Shown piece after piece: positions 29,414 through 37,189 of a stretch of DNA of 64,000 nt. The notes beneath the pieces were generated by a model, which saw only the letters and a list, made by a program, of their open reading frames with translations, had not been told where the DNA came from and did no database searches. Every line of letters begins with the position of its first letter. Position 1 is the stretch's first letter. The stretch lies in contig CAWBWT010000002.1 in assembly GCA_963792675.1 (NCBI GenBank), forward strand, positions 1,922,001 through 1,986,000. Reading direction: 5' to 3'. The DNA comes from JBBROS01 sp963792675 (GTDB lineage Bacteria; Pseudomonadota; Alphaproteobacteria; Acetobacterales; Acetobacteraceae). A program made the translations under genes and the position numbers.

Positions 29414-30907
29414 TCAGGCGGTGGCGGTTCGACCCGGCTGAACGGTGGGATAGCTGCTGGGAAACAGCTCCTCGACGGGTGGGTGAGCCCAACTCCGCTC
29501 GGGGTAGCGGCGGACCAGGCCGTCGAACTGCGCCTGCGCCCGGTGCGCATCGGCCGCGGCGTCCACGCCGGCAATCTGGCCGCCTTCGACCCGAAAGCGA
29601 CCGTCCACCATCACGTCGAGCACGTCGCGGCCGGAGCCGCCGATCAGCAGCGTCTGGATCGGATCGATCGTGGGGCCGATCCGATCGCTGCCGAGATCCC
29701 AGACCGCGACATCCGCCATCGCACCCGGCTGCAACCGCCCCAGGTCGGACCGGCCCAGCGCGTCGGCGCCGCCGATCGTCGCGGAGTCGAACAGGTCCTC
29801 CGCCCGCACCCAAGCCGCGTCGCTGTCCATCACCCGGCACAGCATCAGCCCGAGCTGCAGGTTCAGCAGCATGTCCGGCGGCGCCGTGTCCGTTCCCATG
29901 CCGACCCGCAGCCCCATCCGGCGGCATCGTGCCAGGCTGTCCAGCGCCCGGCCGCCGCGCGCCGACACCAGCGGGCAGTGCACGAGGGTCGCCCCGGCAT
30001 CGCGCATGATCTCAAGGTCGCGGCCGGGACGCTCCACCCCGCGGCTGCCGGACACCCAGGTCCCGTGCGGCAGCAGCATCCGCGGCGACAGGACACCGAG
30101 CGAGTGCAGCCATTCCGGCGGGCTCATGCCGTGCTGCGCCAGCACCAGCTCGTATTCCTGCCGGGATTGGCAGCAATGCAGCCGTATCGGCACCTCGAGG
30201 TCGCGCGCTGCGTCTGCGGTGCCGCGCAGCAGCGCTGCGGTGCAGGTCTCGATCCGATCCGGCGCCAGCATGGTGCGCACGAGACCGTCATGCCGACCCT
30301 CCTGCGCCCGGCAGAAGCCGATCGCCTCCTGCAAGCCGCGCAGGCCCCGCGCTTCGTCGTAAGCGGTGGTAATGCGGCCATCCGCTTCCACGACAAGATT
30401 GCCGGTGCGATAGGCCGGACCCAGGTAGACCCTAAGGCCCAGCTCTGCCGCCGCATCCGCTGCGTCGGCGAACTCCTCCACGGTTTCGCCCCATTCGCGG
30501 TAGAACAATGAAGCGATCGGCAGGGCGGTGGTGATGCCGTTCCGCAGCAATTGCGCGAAGGCGTGGCGCTTCTGGAACGCCAGCTCGTCCGGCGTGTACA
30601 TTTCGTAGGGTCCGCGGTCCATGTAGGAGCGCGGCCAGATCCGCCCCTTGCGCCAGCCCGGCTGGTTGTCGAAGCCGAGGATGGTGGTGTCGAGGTCGGA
30701 CAGCGCGTCGAGGTCGATGAACCCCGGGGCGATCAGCGCCGCGCCGTAGTCCCGGCGCTCCTCCACCTCGCCCGGGAAAGCGTGCCCGGCGAACACGACG
30801 CGCGGACCCTCGATCACCAGCTCGCCGCGCGGTAGCAGGCAGTGGCGGCCGTCGCGATGGCCCAGCAGCCAATCGGCCGTCAGCAGGGTGCGGCGGCCAC
30901 GCATCAT
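29414..30907 (-). CDS. amidohydrolase-family protein with variant metal site
   Basis: A 497-residue member of the amidohydrolase superfamily (chlorohydrolase/TRZ-like). The N-terminal beta domain ends in APGFIDLDALSDLDTT where most relatives carry H-x-H, so the first two metal ligands are replaced by Asp-rich residues. Other landmarks remain: RLHCCQSRQEYELVL, LPHGTWVSGS, HCPLVSARGG and GMGTDTAPPDMLLNLQ. It starts at 30907 overlapping the stop of the upstream hydrolase by four bases. Substrate unknown; neighbours suggest a nitrogen heterocycle or amide. The altered motif could mean a different chemistry or a subfamily trait. Confidence 0.8.
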   Translation of the reverse strand: MMRGRRTLLTADWLLGHRDGRHCLLPRGELVIEGPRVVFAGHAFPGEVEERRDYGAALIAPGFIDLDALSDLDTTILGFDNQPGWRKGRIWPRSYMDRGPYEMYTPDELAFQKRHAFAQLLRNGITTALPIASLFYREWGETVEEFADAADAAAELGLRVYLGPAYRTGNLVVEADGRITTAYDEARGLRGLQEAIGFCRAQEGRHDGLVRTMLAPDRIETCTAALLRGTADAARDLEVPIRLHCCQSRQEYELVLAQHGMSPPEWLHSLGVLSPRMLLPHGTWVSGSRGVERPGRDLEIMRDAGATLVHCPLVSARGGRALDSLARCRRMGLRVGMGTDTAPPDMLLNLQLGLMLCRVMDSDAAWVRAEDLFDSATIGGADALGRSDLGRLQPGAMADVAVWDLGSDRIGPTIDPIQTLLIGGSGRDVLDVMVDGRFRVEGGQIAGVDAAADAHRAQAQFDGLVRRYPERSWAHPPVEELFPSSYPTVQPGRTATA

Positions 30908-32088
30908 TCGGCGTCCGGCCTCGCCTTGCCGTCCACCGCGACGACGGCGCCGCGCTTGACCACAATGCGGTTGCCGGGCCGTTGCGCGACGGCCTCCGCC
31001 ACCGTCTCGGCGGCGACCAGCACGAGGTCGCCGTTGCAGCCCGGCGCCATGCCGTAATCGGCCACGCCGAGGGCCCGGGCGCCACCGGCCGTCACGACCT
31101 CGAGCAGCAAGGCCATCTCGTCGTCGCGCCGAAGATTGTTGCGAAGTCCGATGAACATCGCCCGTTCAAGCATGTCGGCGTTGCCGTAGGGACCCCAGGT
31201 GTCACGGATCCCGTCCGAGCCGGCGCAGACGACGACCCCCGCCGCCAGCAGGCGCTTGAGCGGCGGCGCCGGACGGCTCGCCGGGCCGGTGGTCATGATG
31301 GCGATCCCGCACTCGGCCAGGGCGGCGATCAGCGGGTCCACCAGCGCCGGGTCGGGCATGCCGAGGCAGAAGGCGTGGCTGATCACCACCCGCCCGGCCA
31401 TGCCGAGCGCCCGGGTGCGCTCGATGATCAGCTCGGTGGAGAACACGCCCATCTCGCCGGTCTCGTGCAGGTGGATGTCGACGCCGCGGCCGAACCGCTC
31501 GGCCAAGCCGAACACCACGTCGAGGTGACCCTTCGGGTCGCGGTCGATGGCGCAGGGATCGAGCCCGCCCACCGTCTCGGCGCCGAGCCGCAGCGCCTGC
31601 TCCATGAGCTCCACCGTGCCGGGGCGGACCAGCAGGCCGCTTTGCGGAAAGGCGACCAGGTCGATCGTGACGCGGTCCGCCACCGCGTCACGGGTCGCAA
31701 GCACGCCCTCGATCCCGGCGATGCCGCACTCGGTATCGACGTCCACGTGGCTGCGGATGAAGGTGCTGCCATGCGCGACGGAGAGGGCCGCCTGCCGCGC
31801 CGATTGCTGCCGCGGGTCGATCGGCAGCGTCCGCCGCACCGCCCGCTCGTTGTCGATCTTGTCGATCAGCCGCGGCCCGACCTCGTTGCGGTACCACGGC
31901 AGGCCGAGCAGCGACTTGTCGAGATGGGTATGCGCCTCCACCAGGCCCGGCAGCGCGATCCGGCCCTCCCCGTCCAACACCGCTATGCCGGGTGGCGCCG
32001 GGCCATCGGCGAACCGTCCATTCAAGATCAAGAGGTCGGCCGCCGGCCCTCCGGCCGGCCGGACGCGGCGGACCAGCAGGTCGGCCAC
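30904..32088 (-). CDS. cytosine deaminase-like amidohydrolase
   Basis: A 394-residue enzyme. Metal ligands are visible: HTHLDKSL (HxH), HLHETGEMG, ISHAFCLGMPD and the Asp of GSDGIRDTWGPYGNADML. This pattern matches the CodA/N-acyl or isoguanine-type deaminase branch. Likely hydrolyses an amino or amide group on a heterocycle. It lies three bases after the binding-protein stop and overlaps the next amidohydrolase, so all three form one operon. Confidence 0.85.
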   Translation of the reverse strand: MADLLVRRVRPAGGPAADLLILNGRFADGPAPPGIAVLDGEGRIALPGLVEAHTHLDKSLLGLPWYRNEVGPRLIDKIDNERAVRRTLPIDPRQQSARQAALSVAHGSTFIRSHVDVDTECGIAGIEGVLATRDAVADRVTIDLVAFPQSGLLVRPGTVELMEQALRLGAETVGGLDPCAIDRDPKGHLDVVFGLAERFGRGVDIHLHETGEMGVFSTELIIERTRALGMAGRVVISHAFCLGMPDPALVDPLIAALAECGIAIMTTGPASRPAPPLKRLLAAGVVVCAGSDGIRDTWGPYGNADMLERAMFIGLRNNLRRDDEMALLLEVVTAGGARALGVADYGMAPGCNGDLVLVAAETVAEAVAQRPGNRIVVKRGAVVAVDGKARPDAE

Positions 32089-32091
32089 GGC

Positions 32092-33672
32092 TTACGACCC
32101 CATCCGCGTCATCCACAGCCGCACCTTGTTGTCCGGCAGCTGCAGCATGTGCGCCACGTTCGAGCGCATCGCCCAGGCCATCGGCTGCTGATGCAGCGGC
32201 AGGAACAGGATCTCGTCGCCGGCCGCCTGCAAGCGCCCCGCTCTCGAGCGCCGAGCCGCTTCGTGGTGTCGAGCTCGTTCGGCAGCCTCGTCGATCGGCT
32301 TGTCGAGCGCCGGGGTGCCCCAGCCGCCCCAGTCGAACAGCCCGTTAGCGCCGGTGTTGGTGTGCACCACTTGCACCAGCAACGAGAGCGCGTCGATCGC
32401 CGGCTCGTTGGCCCAGCCGAGCGGGGTGATGTCGAATTGCCGGGCGACCCGGCGCTGGGTGGCGACCGCCCGCGGCGAGAGCTGCAGCGTCACCTTGAGG
32501 CCGATGCGCGCCCACATCGCCACCGCCGCCTGGCAGATCTGCTCCTCGTTCACGTAGCCTTCGGGGGTGCACAGCATGGTCATCGTGATGCCTTCTGGCA
32601 CGCCGGCCGCGGCCAGCAACGCCTTCGCCGCGGCCGGGTCGTACGGCAGCCGCTTGTCCTGCTCCGGCCGGTAGCCGGGGATCGCGGGCGCCACCAGCGC
32701 GCCGGTGATGCGAGACTGGTTGCGCATCACCGCGCGGCGCATCTGCTCGATGTCGATCGCCTGATACATCGCCTGCCGCACCCGCTTGTCGCGCAGCGGG
32801 TTCGGCGCGCCATTCATGAGCGTGTCGCTGTAGTTAAGCGCGAAGAACACCGTCCGCAGCTCGGTCGCCAGCAGCAGCTTGACCTTCGGCTCGCTCTCGA
32901 CCCGGGCCGTCGCTTGCAGCGGGATGGCGTTGGTGAAGTCGATCTCGCCCGAGATCAGCGCGGCAATGCGGGTGGCGTCGGAGTTGATCGGCGTGAACTC
33001 GATGCGGTCCAGGTTGTGCCGCGGCGTGTCCCACCAATCCGGATTGCGCAGCAGCACGGTCCGGCTGTCGGCGGCGCGGCTTTCGAGCCGGAACGGACCG
33101 GTGCCGTTGGTGTGGTTGGTGGCATAGCCCTCGACCTTGCGGCCGACATCGGTCGCGGCTTCGGTGTGGTTGGCCACAAGCCAGGGCTTGGAGAAGACGA
33201 AGATGTTGGTGAGGTCGTTCAGCAGCAGCGGGTAGCGCGAGTTGAGCTCGATATCGACCGTCACCGGGTCCACCGCGCGGGCCGATTTGAACGCCGGCAG
33301 GTTGCCTTTCAGCGGCGAGTCTTCCGCCGTCGCGCGGCGCAGCGAGGCGACCACGTCGTCGGCCGACAGCGCGGCGCCGTCATGGAAATGCACGCCGGGG
33401 CGGAGATGGAAGCGCCACACCGTCGGCTCGACGATCTCCCATGAGCTGGCGAGCGCCGGCTCGATCTTGAGGTTCTCGTCGTAGCGGACCAGCGCCTCGT
33501 AGACGTGGTTGAGGAAGGCGAGGGTGAAGGTGTCGCCGAAGCTGTCGGGATCGAGCGAGCCGATGTCGCGCGAGGCCGCCCAGCGGATCGTCTCGGCTGC
33601 TGCCGGCGCCGGGATGAGCGAAGCGCTTGCAGCCGAAAGCAGCAACACGCCGGCGTATCTGGACAAGCGCAT
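32092..33672 (-). CDS. ABC transporter substrate-binding protein, family 5 (oligopeptide/nickel type)
   Basis: A 526-residue periplasmic protein. The ATG at 33672 begins a signal peptide (MRLSRYAGVLLLSAASASLIPAPAAAE). SBP family 5 features: SLDPDSFGDTFTLAFLNHVYEALVRYDENLKIEPALASSW and FHLRPGVHFHDGAALSADDVV. No permease or ATPase genes are adjacent. Residues near 32225-32290 read AERARHHEAARRSRAG where shifting one base gives NELDTTKRLG, so two compensating indels probably scramble about 17 residues. Substrate unknown, but the linked deaminases suggest a nitrogen compound. Confidence 0.87.
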   Translation of the reverse strand: MRLSRYAGVLLLSAASASLIPAPAAAETIRWAASRDIGSLDPDSFGDTFTLAFLNHVYEALVRYDENLKIEPALASSWEIVEPTVWRFHLRPGVHFHDGAALSADDVVASLRRATAEDSPLKGNLPAFKSARAVDPVTVDIELNSRYPLLLNDLTNIFVFSKPWLVANHTEAATDVGRKVEGYATNHTNGTGPFRLESRAADSRTVLLRNPDWWDTPRHNLDRIEFTPINSDATRIAALISGEIDFTNAIPLQATARVESEPKVKLLLATELRTVFFALNYSDTLMNGAPNPLRDKRVRQAMYQAIDIEQMRRAVMRNQSRITGALVAPAIPGYRPEQDKRLPYDPAAAKALLAAAGVPEGITMTMLCTPEGYVNEEQICQAAVAMWARIGLKVTLQLSPRAVATQRRVARQFDITPLGWANEPAIDALSLLVQVVHTNTGANGLFDWGGWGTPALDKPIDEAAERARHHEAARRSRAGRLQAAGDEILFLPLHQQPMAWAMRSNVAHMLQLPDNKVRLWMTRMGS

Positions 33673-34080
33673 GGTCTGGCCTTTCGTGGAGAAGCAGCCA
33701 CATGCAATCGCGGGGCCGTCCGCGCGTGAAAACGCGGGCGGCGACCAGCCTCGAACCACGCTGACGCCGTTTGCATCCCGCGGCAAGGCGGCCGATGGTG
33801 CGGGGCAGAGATTGCAGATATGCAACGTGTTGCCGGCCGGCCACAAGCGCGGGCTCAATCGCGTCCGGCAACGATCGGCGCGTCTTTCTCCGCCGTTCGA
33901 CGCCGCTTGTGCGGTATCACCGTCGGCGAAGCGGGTGGCCGTGGCTCTTGATACCCACGATCTGCTTCCGCTCCCGAGGCGTTCTAAGGTGAGGCCCGCC
34001 TGCTCCGACTCAGGCGGGCCTTTTCTCGGGGCATACCCTGCATCGGTGCCGTTACCGGAACTGCTCTCCCGACGGCGGGC
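33673..34080. other. 408-base intergenic region
   Basis: No convincing coding sequence. It contains the 5' leader of the binding-protein gene at its left side and one strong hairpin at 33992-34024 at its right side, listed separately. Confidence 0.5.
33992..34024 (+). terminator. strong intrinsic-terminator-like hairpin
   Basis: Perfect 11-bp stem AGGCCCGCCTG / CAGGCGGGCCT with an eight-base loop and a TTTT tract on the plus strand. No plus-strand gene precedes it, so it either ends an unrecognised plus-strand RNA or, more loosely, serves the minus-strand regulator gene that stops about 60 bases away. Confidence 0.6.
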
Positions 34081-34734
34081 TCACGTGCGTCTCGGCAACG
34101 GTTGAACCAGATCGTCGAAGCGGCCCTGACGGTCCCGGCGTTTGCTCCGTCCCTCGCGCTTGTCGGGCGCCTCGGCCGCGTCCCGAAGGGCTTGCGTCTC
34201 CGCCTGCTGCGCCACCGCGCCAGCCGCGGTCGCGACAACCACAGCAACGGCGGCGCGCACCGGGATGGACAGGCTGCGATAATGCTTCAGCAGCGCCTCC
34301 TCGTCCGGCGCAAGCAGGCCCAACTCGCCTTGCGGCTCGAGCAGCAGCTCGGCCGGGATCAGGTCGCCGGGCTCCAGGCCGAGCAGGTATTCCTCGTCGG
34401 TGTCGAGGGCGGCGCACAGGCCCCGGAGAAAGCGGCCGCCGGGAACGAACCCGATGCCTTGCCGCAGGCGTTCCGTGGTTCCTGACGGCAGGCCGACTTG
34501 CGCGTCCACCTGCTCAGGCTGCAAGCCCAAGGCGTCCAGGCGCCGCTCGATCCGGCCTGCGATATCCGGGTTTGCATCCATCCAGTGTCTCTCCCGAGGT
34601 CGCGGCCACAAGAGCAGGTCCCAGGTCTGGCCGACCAAGTCGTGGCCGACGCTGCCGTGTCGCTCCTCGCCGATGAGGCGGAACCCGGCTGCTTCGTCGA
34701 TGCGCCGGGCCGACTGCAAGCAAAGAGTTGCCAT
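34081..34734 (-). CDS. XRE-like helix-turn-helix protein with hydrophobic segment
   Basis: A 217-residue protein from the ATG at 34734, eight bases past the LysR stop; an internal ATG at 34581 with GGGAG upstream would give 166 residues. An HTH of the XRE/cI type is suggested by RIERRLDALGLQPEQVDAQV and TTERLRQGIGF, then GRFLRGLCAALDTDEEYLLGLEPGD. A short hydrophobic stretch (VRAAVAVVVATAAGAVAQQ) and a basic C terminus (KREGRSKRRDRQGRF) follow. Codon bias upstream of 34581 looks coding, which favours the longer form. Target unknown. Confidence 0.6.
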   Translation of the reverse strand: MATLCLQSARRIDEAAGFRLIGEERHGSVGHDLVGQTWDLLLWPRPRERHWMDANPDIAGRIERRLDALGLQPEQVDAQVGLPSGTTERLRQGIGFVPGGRFLRGLCAALDTDEEYLLGLEPGDLIPAELLLEPQGELGLLAPDEEALLKHYRSLSIPVRAAVAVVVATAAGAVAQQAETQALRDAAEAPDKREGRSKRRDRQGRFDDLVQPLPRRT

Positions 34735-34738
34735 GTCG

Positions 34739-35671
34739 CTACTCGGGGCGGCGGCCGGCCTTGTCCCAAGGCGCGTTCGCCAGCTCGCGCGCGAGATAGT
34801 CGATGAGGACTTGCACCCGCAGCGGACGGAGCGGGCTGGGCGGCGTGACAAGGTGGATCCCGAGCGGTGCGACCTGCCATTCGGGCATGCCGATCACGAG
34901 CGTGCCCTCGCGCAGCTCGCGCCAGACGAGGAACTCGGGCTGCACGGCAAGTCCCTGGCCGGCGATCAGCGCTGGGTTCAGCAGGTCGGCATTGTCGGTC
35001 CAGACGTGGACCGGCGGCTCGACGACCTCGTCGCCGAACTCCGGATGGGAGAACCGCCAAACGCCCCGGGAGGCCCCGCCGGTGTAGGCCATCGCGGCGT
35101 GCCGGGTCAGCTCGGCGGGGTGGGTCGGCATGCCGCGTGCGGCGAAGTAGCCGGGCGCGCCGACCAGCAGCAGCCGCACGGTGCAGAGCCGGCGTGCGAG
35201 CAGGGAGGAATCGTCGAGGGTCGCAATGCGCAGCGCCAGGTCGAAGCCTTCCGCCACCAAGTCGACCTTGCGGTCGCTGAGCGCGAAATCGACGCTGATC
35301 TCTGGATAGGTCTGGAGGAACGCAGGCAGCATCGGGCCGAGATAGGCGATGCCGAACGACAGCGGCGCGCTGAGCCTGACCCGGCCGCGGGGGACCTTGG
35401 ACTGCTCGGCCGCTTCCTCCTCGACCGCTTCGCCTTCGCTCAGGATGCGGGACGCACGCGCGAGCGAGGCGTGCCCGGCGTCGGTCAGCGACAAACGGCG
35501 CGATGTGCGCGCCAGCAGCGCAAAGCCGAGGCGCGCTTCGAGCCGCCCGATGGCCTTGGACACGGTGGGGTTCGACAGGCCCAGCTCGTTCGCCGCGCGC
35601 GAGAAGGAGCCGAACTCCGCCACCCTGGCGAAGATCGCCCACGCTTCGAGGTCGGGAAGTCGTCTTGTCAT
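34739..35671 (-). CDS. LysR-family transcriptional regulator
   Basis: A 310-residue LTTR: N-terminal HTH (LEAWAIFARVAEFGSFSRAANELGLSNPTVSKAIGRLEARLG) and a periplasmic-binding-like effector domain. Divergent from the pirin gene with 98 bases between, the classic arrangement in which the LTTR controls its neighbour. Confidence 0.92.
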   Translation of the reverse strand: MTRRLPDLEAWAIFARVAEFGSFSRAANELGLSNPTVSKAIGRLEARLGFALLARTSRRLSLTDAGHASLARASRILSEGEAVEEEAAEQSKVPRGRVRLSAPLSFGIAYLGPMLPAFLQTYPEISVDFALSDRKVDLVAEGFDLALRIATLDDSSLLARRLCTVRLLLVGAPGYFAARGMPTHPAELTRHAAMAYTGGASRGVWRFSHPEFGDEVVEPPVHVWTDNADLLNPALIAGQGLAVQPEFLVWRELREGTLVIGMPEWQVAPLGIHLVTPPSPLRPLRVQVLIDYLARELANAPWDKAGRRPE

Positions 35672-35686
35672 TTACGGCAACGGTAA
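35672..35686. promoter_or_regulatory. candidate LysR operator
   Basis: TTACGGCAACGGTAA, an inverted repeat TTAC-N7-GTAA with an outer T and A, directly abuts the lysR start codon and lies between the divergent lysR and pirin genes. Autorepression is typical for such a position. Confidence 0.5.
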
Positions 35687-35769
35687 GATGCCAATGTTTC
35701 TATTTCGTCAAGTCGAGCGCAACAGCATCTTGACGCCAGTGGAGCAGCCCGCTCCCGTGGAGACCGAAG

Positions 35770-36468
35770 ATGATCGACCGCCGCCCTTTCAGTGAACTCG
35801 GTGGAGCCAATCACGGCTGGCTCGACGCGAAGCATCATTTCTCGTTCGCGAGATACCACAACCCGGCCCGGATGGGCTGGGGTGCGATCCGCGTTTGGAA
35901 TGACGACACGATCGCCGCCGGCACCGGCTTCCCGCCGCACCCGCATAACGACATGGAGATCGTCACCTATGTCCGCGAGGGGGCTATCACGCACGAGGAC
36001 AGCCTCGGCAACAGCGGGCGGACCGAAGCCGGCGATGTGCAGGTGATGAGCGCCGGGTCGGGCGTTCGCCATTCCGAGTACAACCGCGAGCCCGGCATCA
36101 CCCGCATCTTCCAGATCTGGATCGAGCCGAAGACACGAGGCGAGGCGCCAGCCTGGGGCGCCAAGCCGTTCCCCAAGGGCGAGCGCTCGGGCCGCTTCGT
36201 GACGCTGGCCAGCGGCTTTCCCGACGATGCCGACGCCTTGCCGATCCGCACCGACGCCCGCATCGTCGGCGCGACCCTGAAAGCGGGCGAGACGGCCGAG
36301 TATCCGCTGGGCGCCGACCGGCACGGGTACCTCGTGCCGGCGGCCGGCACGGTCGAGGTCAACGGCACCCGCCTTGAGGCCCGCGACGGCGCGGCGATCG
36401 CCGACGAGGCGGTGCTGCGCGTCACCGCGATCGAGGATGCCGAGGTCGTCCTCGTCGACGCTGCCTGA
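35770..36468 (+). CDS. pirin family protein
   Basis: A 232-residue bicupin. Pirin landmarks: HGWLDAKHHFSFARYHNP, metal ligands in FPPHPHNDMEIVTYV, GDVQVMSAGSGVRHSEYN and RIFQIWIEP. Relatives such as YhaK and quercetinase-like pirins bind iron and respond to redox or flavonoids. Probably controlled by the divergent LysR protein. Confidence 0.93.
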   Translation: MIDRRPFSELGGANHGWLDAKHHFSFARYHNPARMGWGAIRVWNDDTIAAGTGFPPHPHNDMEIVTYVREGAITHEDSLGNSGRTEAGDVQVMSAGSGVRHSEYNREPGITRIFQIWIEPKTRGEAPAWGAKPFPKGERSGRFVTLASGFPDDADALPIRTDARIVGATLKAGETAEYPLGADRHGYLVPAAGTVEVNGTRLEARDGAAIADEAVLRVTAIEDAEVVLVDAA

Positions 36469-36500
36469 CCACCGCTTGCCGGGCCACTCGTAGGCAAGGA

Positions 36501-36531
36501 CGCGCGGGGCAGTTGCCTGCCCCGCGCGTTT
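36501..36531 (+). terminator. intrinsic terminator after pirin gene
   Basis: Perfect 12-bp stem CGCGCGGGGCAG / CTGCCCCGCGCG with loop TTGC and TTT following, 32 bases after the pirin stop. Confidence 0.75.
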
Positions 36532-36566
36532 GCACGACACCGGTTATGCAAGCGGGGGATGCATTG

Positions 36567-37157
36567 ATGAGCGATCGGATCCTGGTCTTCTACGGCTCGT
36601 ATCGTTCGGACCGGCAAGGGATCCGGCTGGCCGATTGGCTGGTCCGTGCCTTTGCCGAACGCGGTGCCGCGGCCGAACTGATCGACGCCAAGGCGCTCGA
36701 TCTGCCGATGCTCGACCGCATGTACAAGGAGTATCCGGCGGGCGAGGCGCCCCAGGCTGTGGAAATGCTCGCGGGCAAGATCAGGTCGGCCGACGCCTTC
36801 GTGTTCGTGACGGGCGAGTACAATTGGAGCGTCCAGCCCGGCCTCAAGAACCTGACCGACCACTTCCTGGAGGAATGGTATTGGCGACCCGCCGCGGTCG
36901 TCAGCTACTCGGCCGGCCGTTTCGCCGGGGTGCGGGCGGGCCTCGCCTGGCACGGCATCCTGTCCGAGATGGGCATGGTGGTCGTCTCGAGCACGCTTGC
37001 CGTGGGCGGGATCGGCCAAGCGTTCGATGCGGCCGGAGAGCCGGCAAGCGACAGCGGTTCGGCCCTGGTGCGCGCCTTTCCGCGCTTCGCCGACGACCTC
37101 GCCTGGTGGACGGAAGCGGCGCGCACCCAGCGCGGGCGGGCGGCCCCGCCTTACTGA
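36567..37157 (+). CDS. NADPH-dependent FMN reductase
   Basis: A 196-residue flavodoxin-fold reductase. The ATG at 36567 follows GGGGGA. Motifs: FMN loop FYGSYRSDRQGIRLADWL, and FVTGEYNWSVQPGLKNLTDHF near the middle (GEYN motif of the NADPH-dependent FMN reductase family). Likely a quinone or azo-type reductase in redox defence. Confidence 0.88.
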   Translation: MSDRILVFYGSYRSDRQGIRLADWLVRAFAERGAAAELIDAKALDLPMLDRMYKEYPAGEAPQAVEMLAGKIRSADAFVFVTGEYNWSVQPGLKNLTDHFLEEWYWRPAAVVSYSAGRFAGVRAGLAWHGILSEMGMVVVSSTLAVGGIGQAFDAAGEPASDSGSALVRAFPRFADDLAWWTEAARTQRGRAAPPY

Positions 37158-37189
37158 TCCCGGGTCCTGATTCCGGGTTCGCCGGGTGA

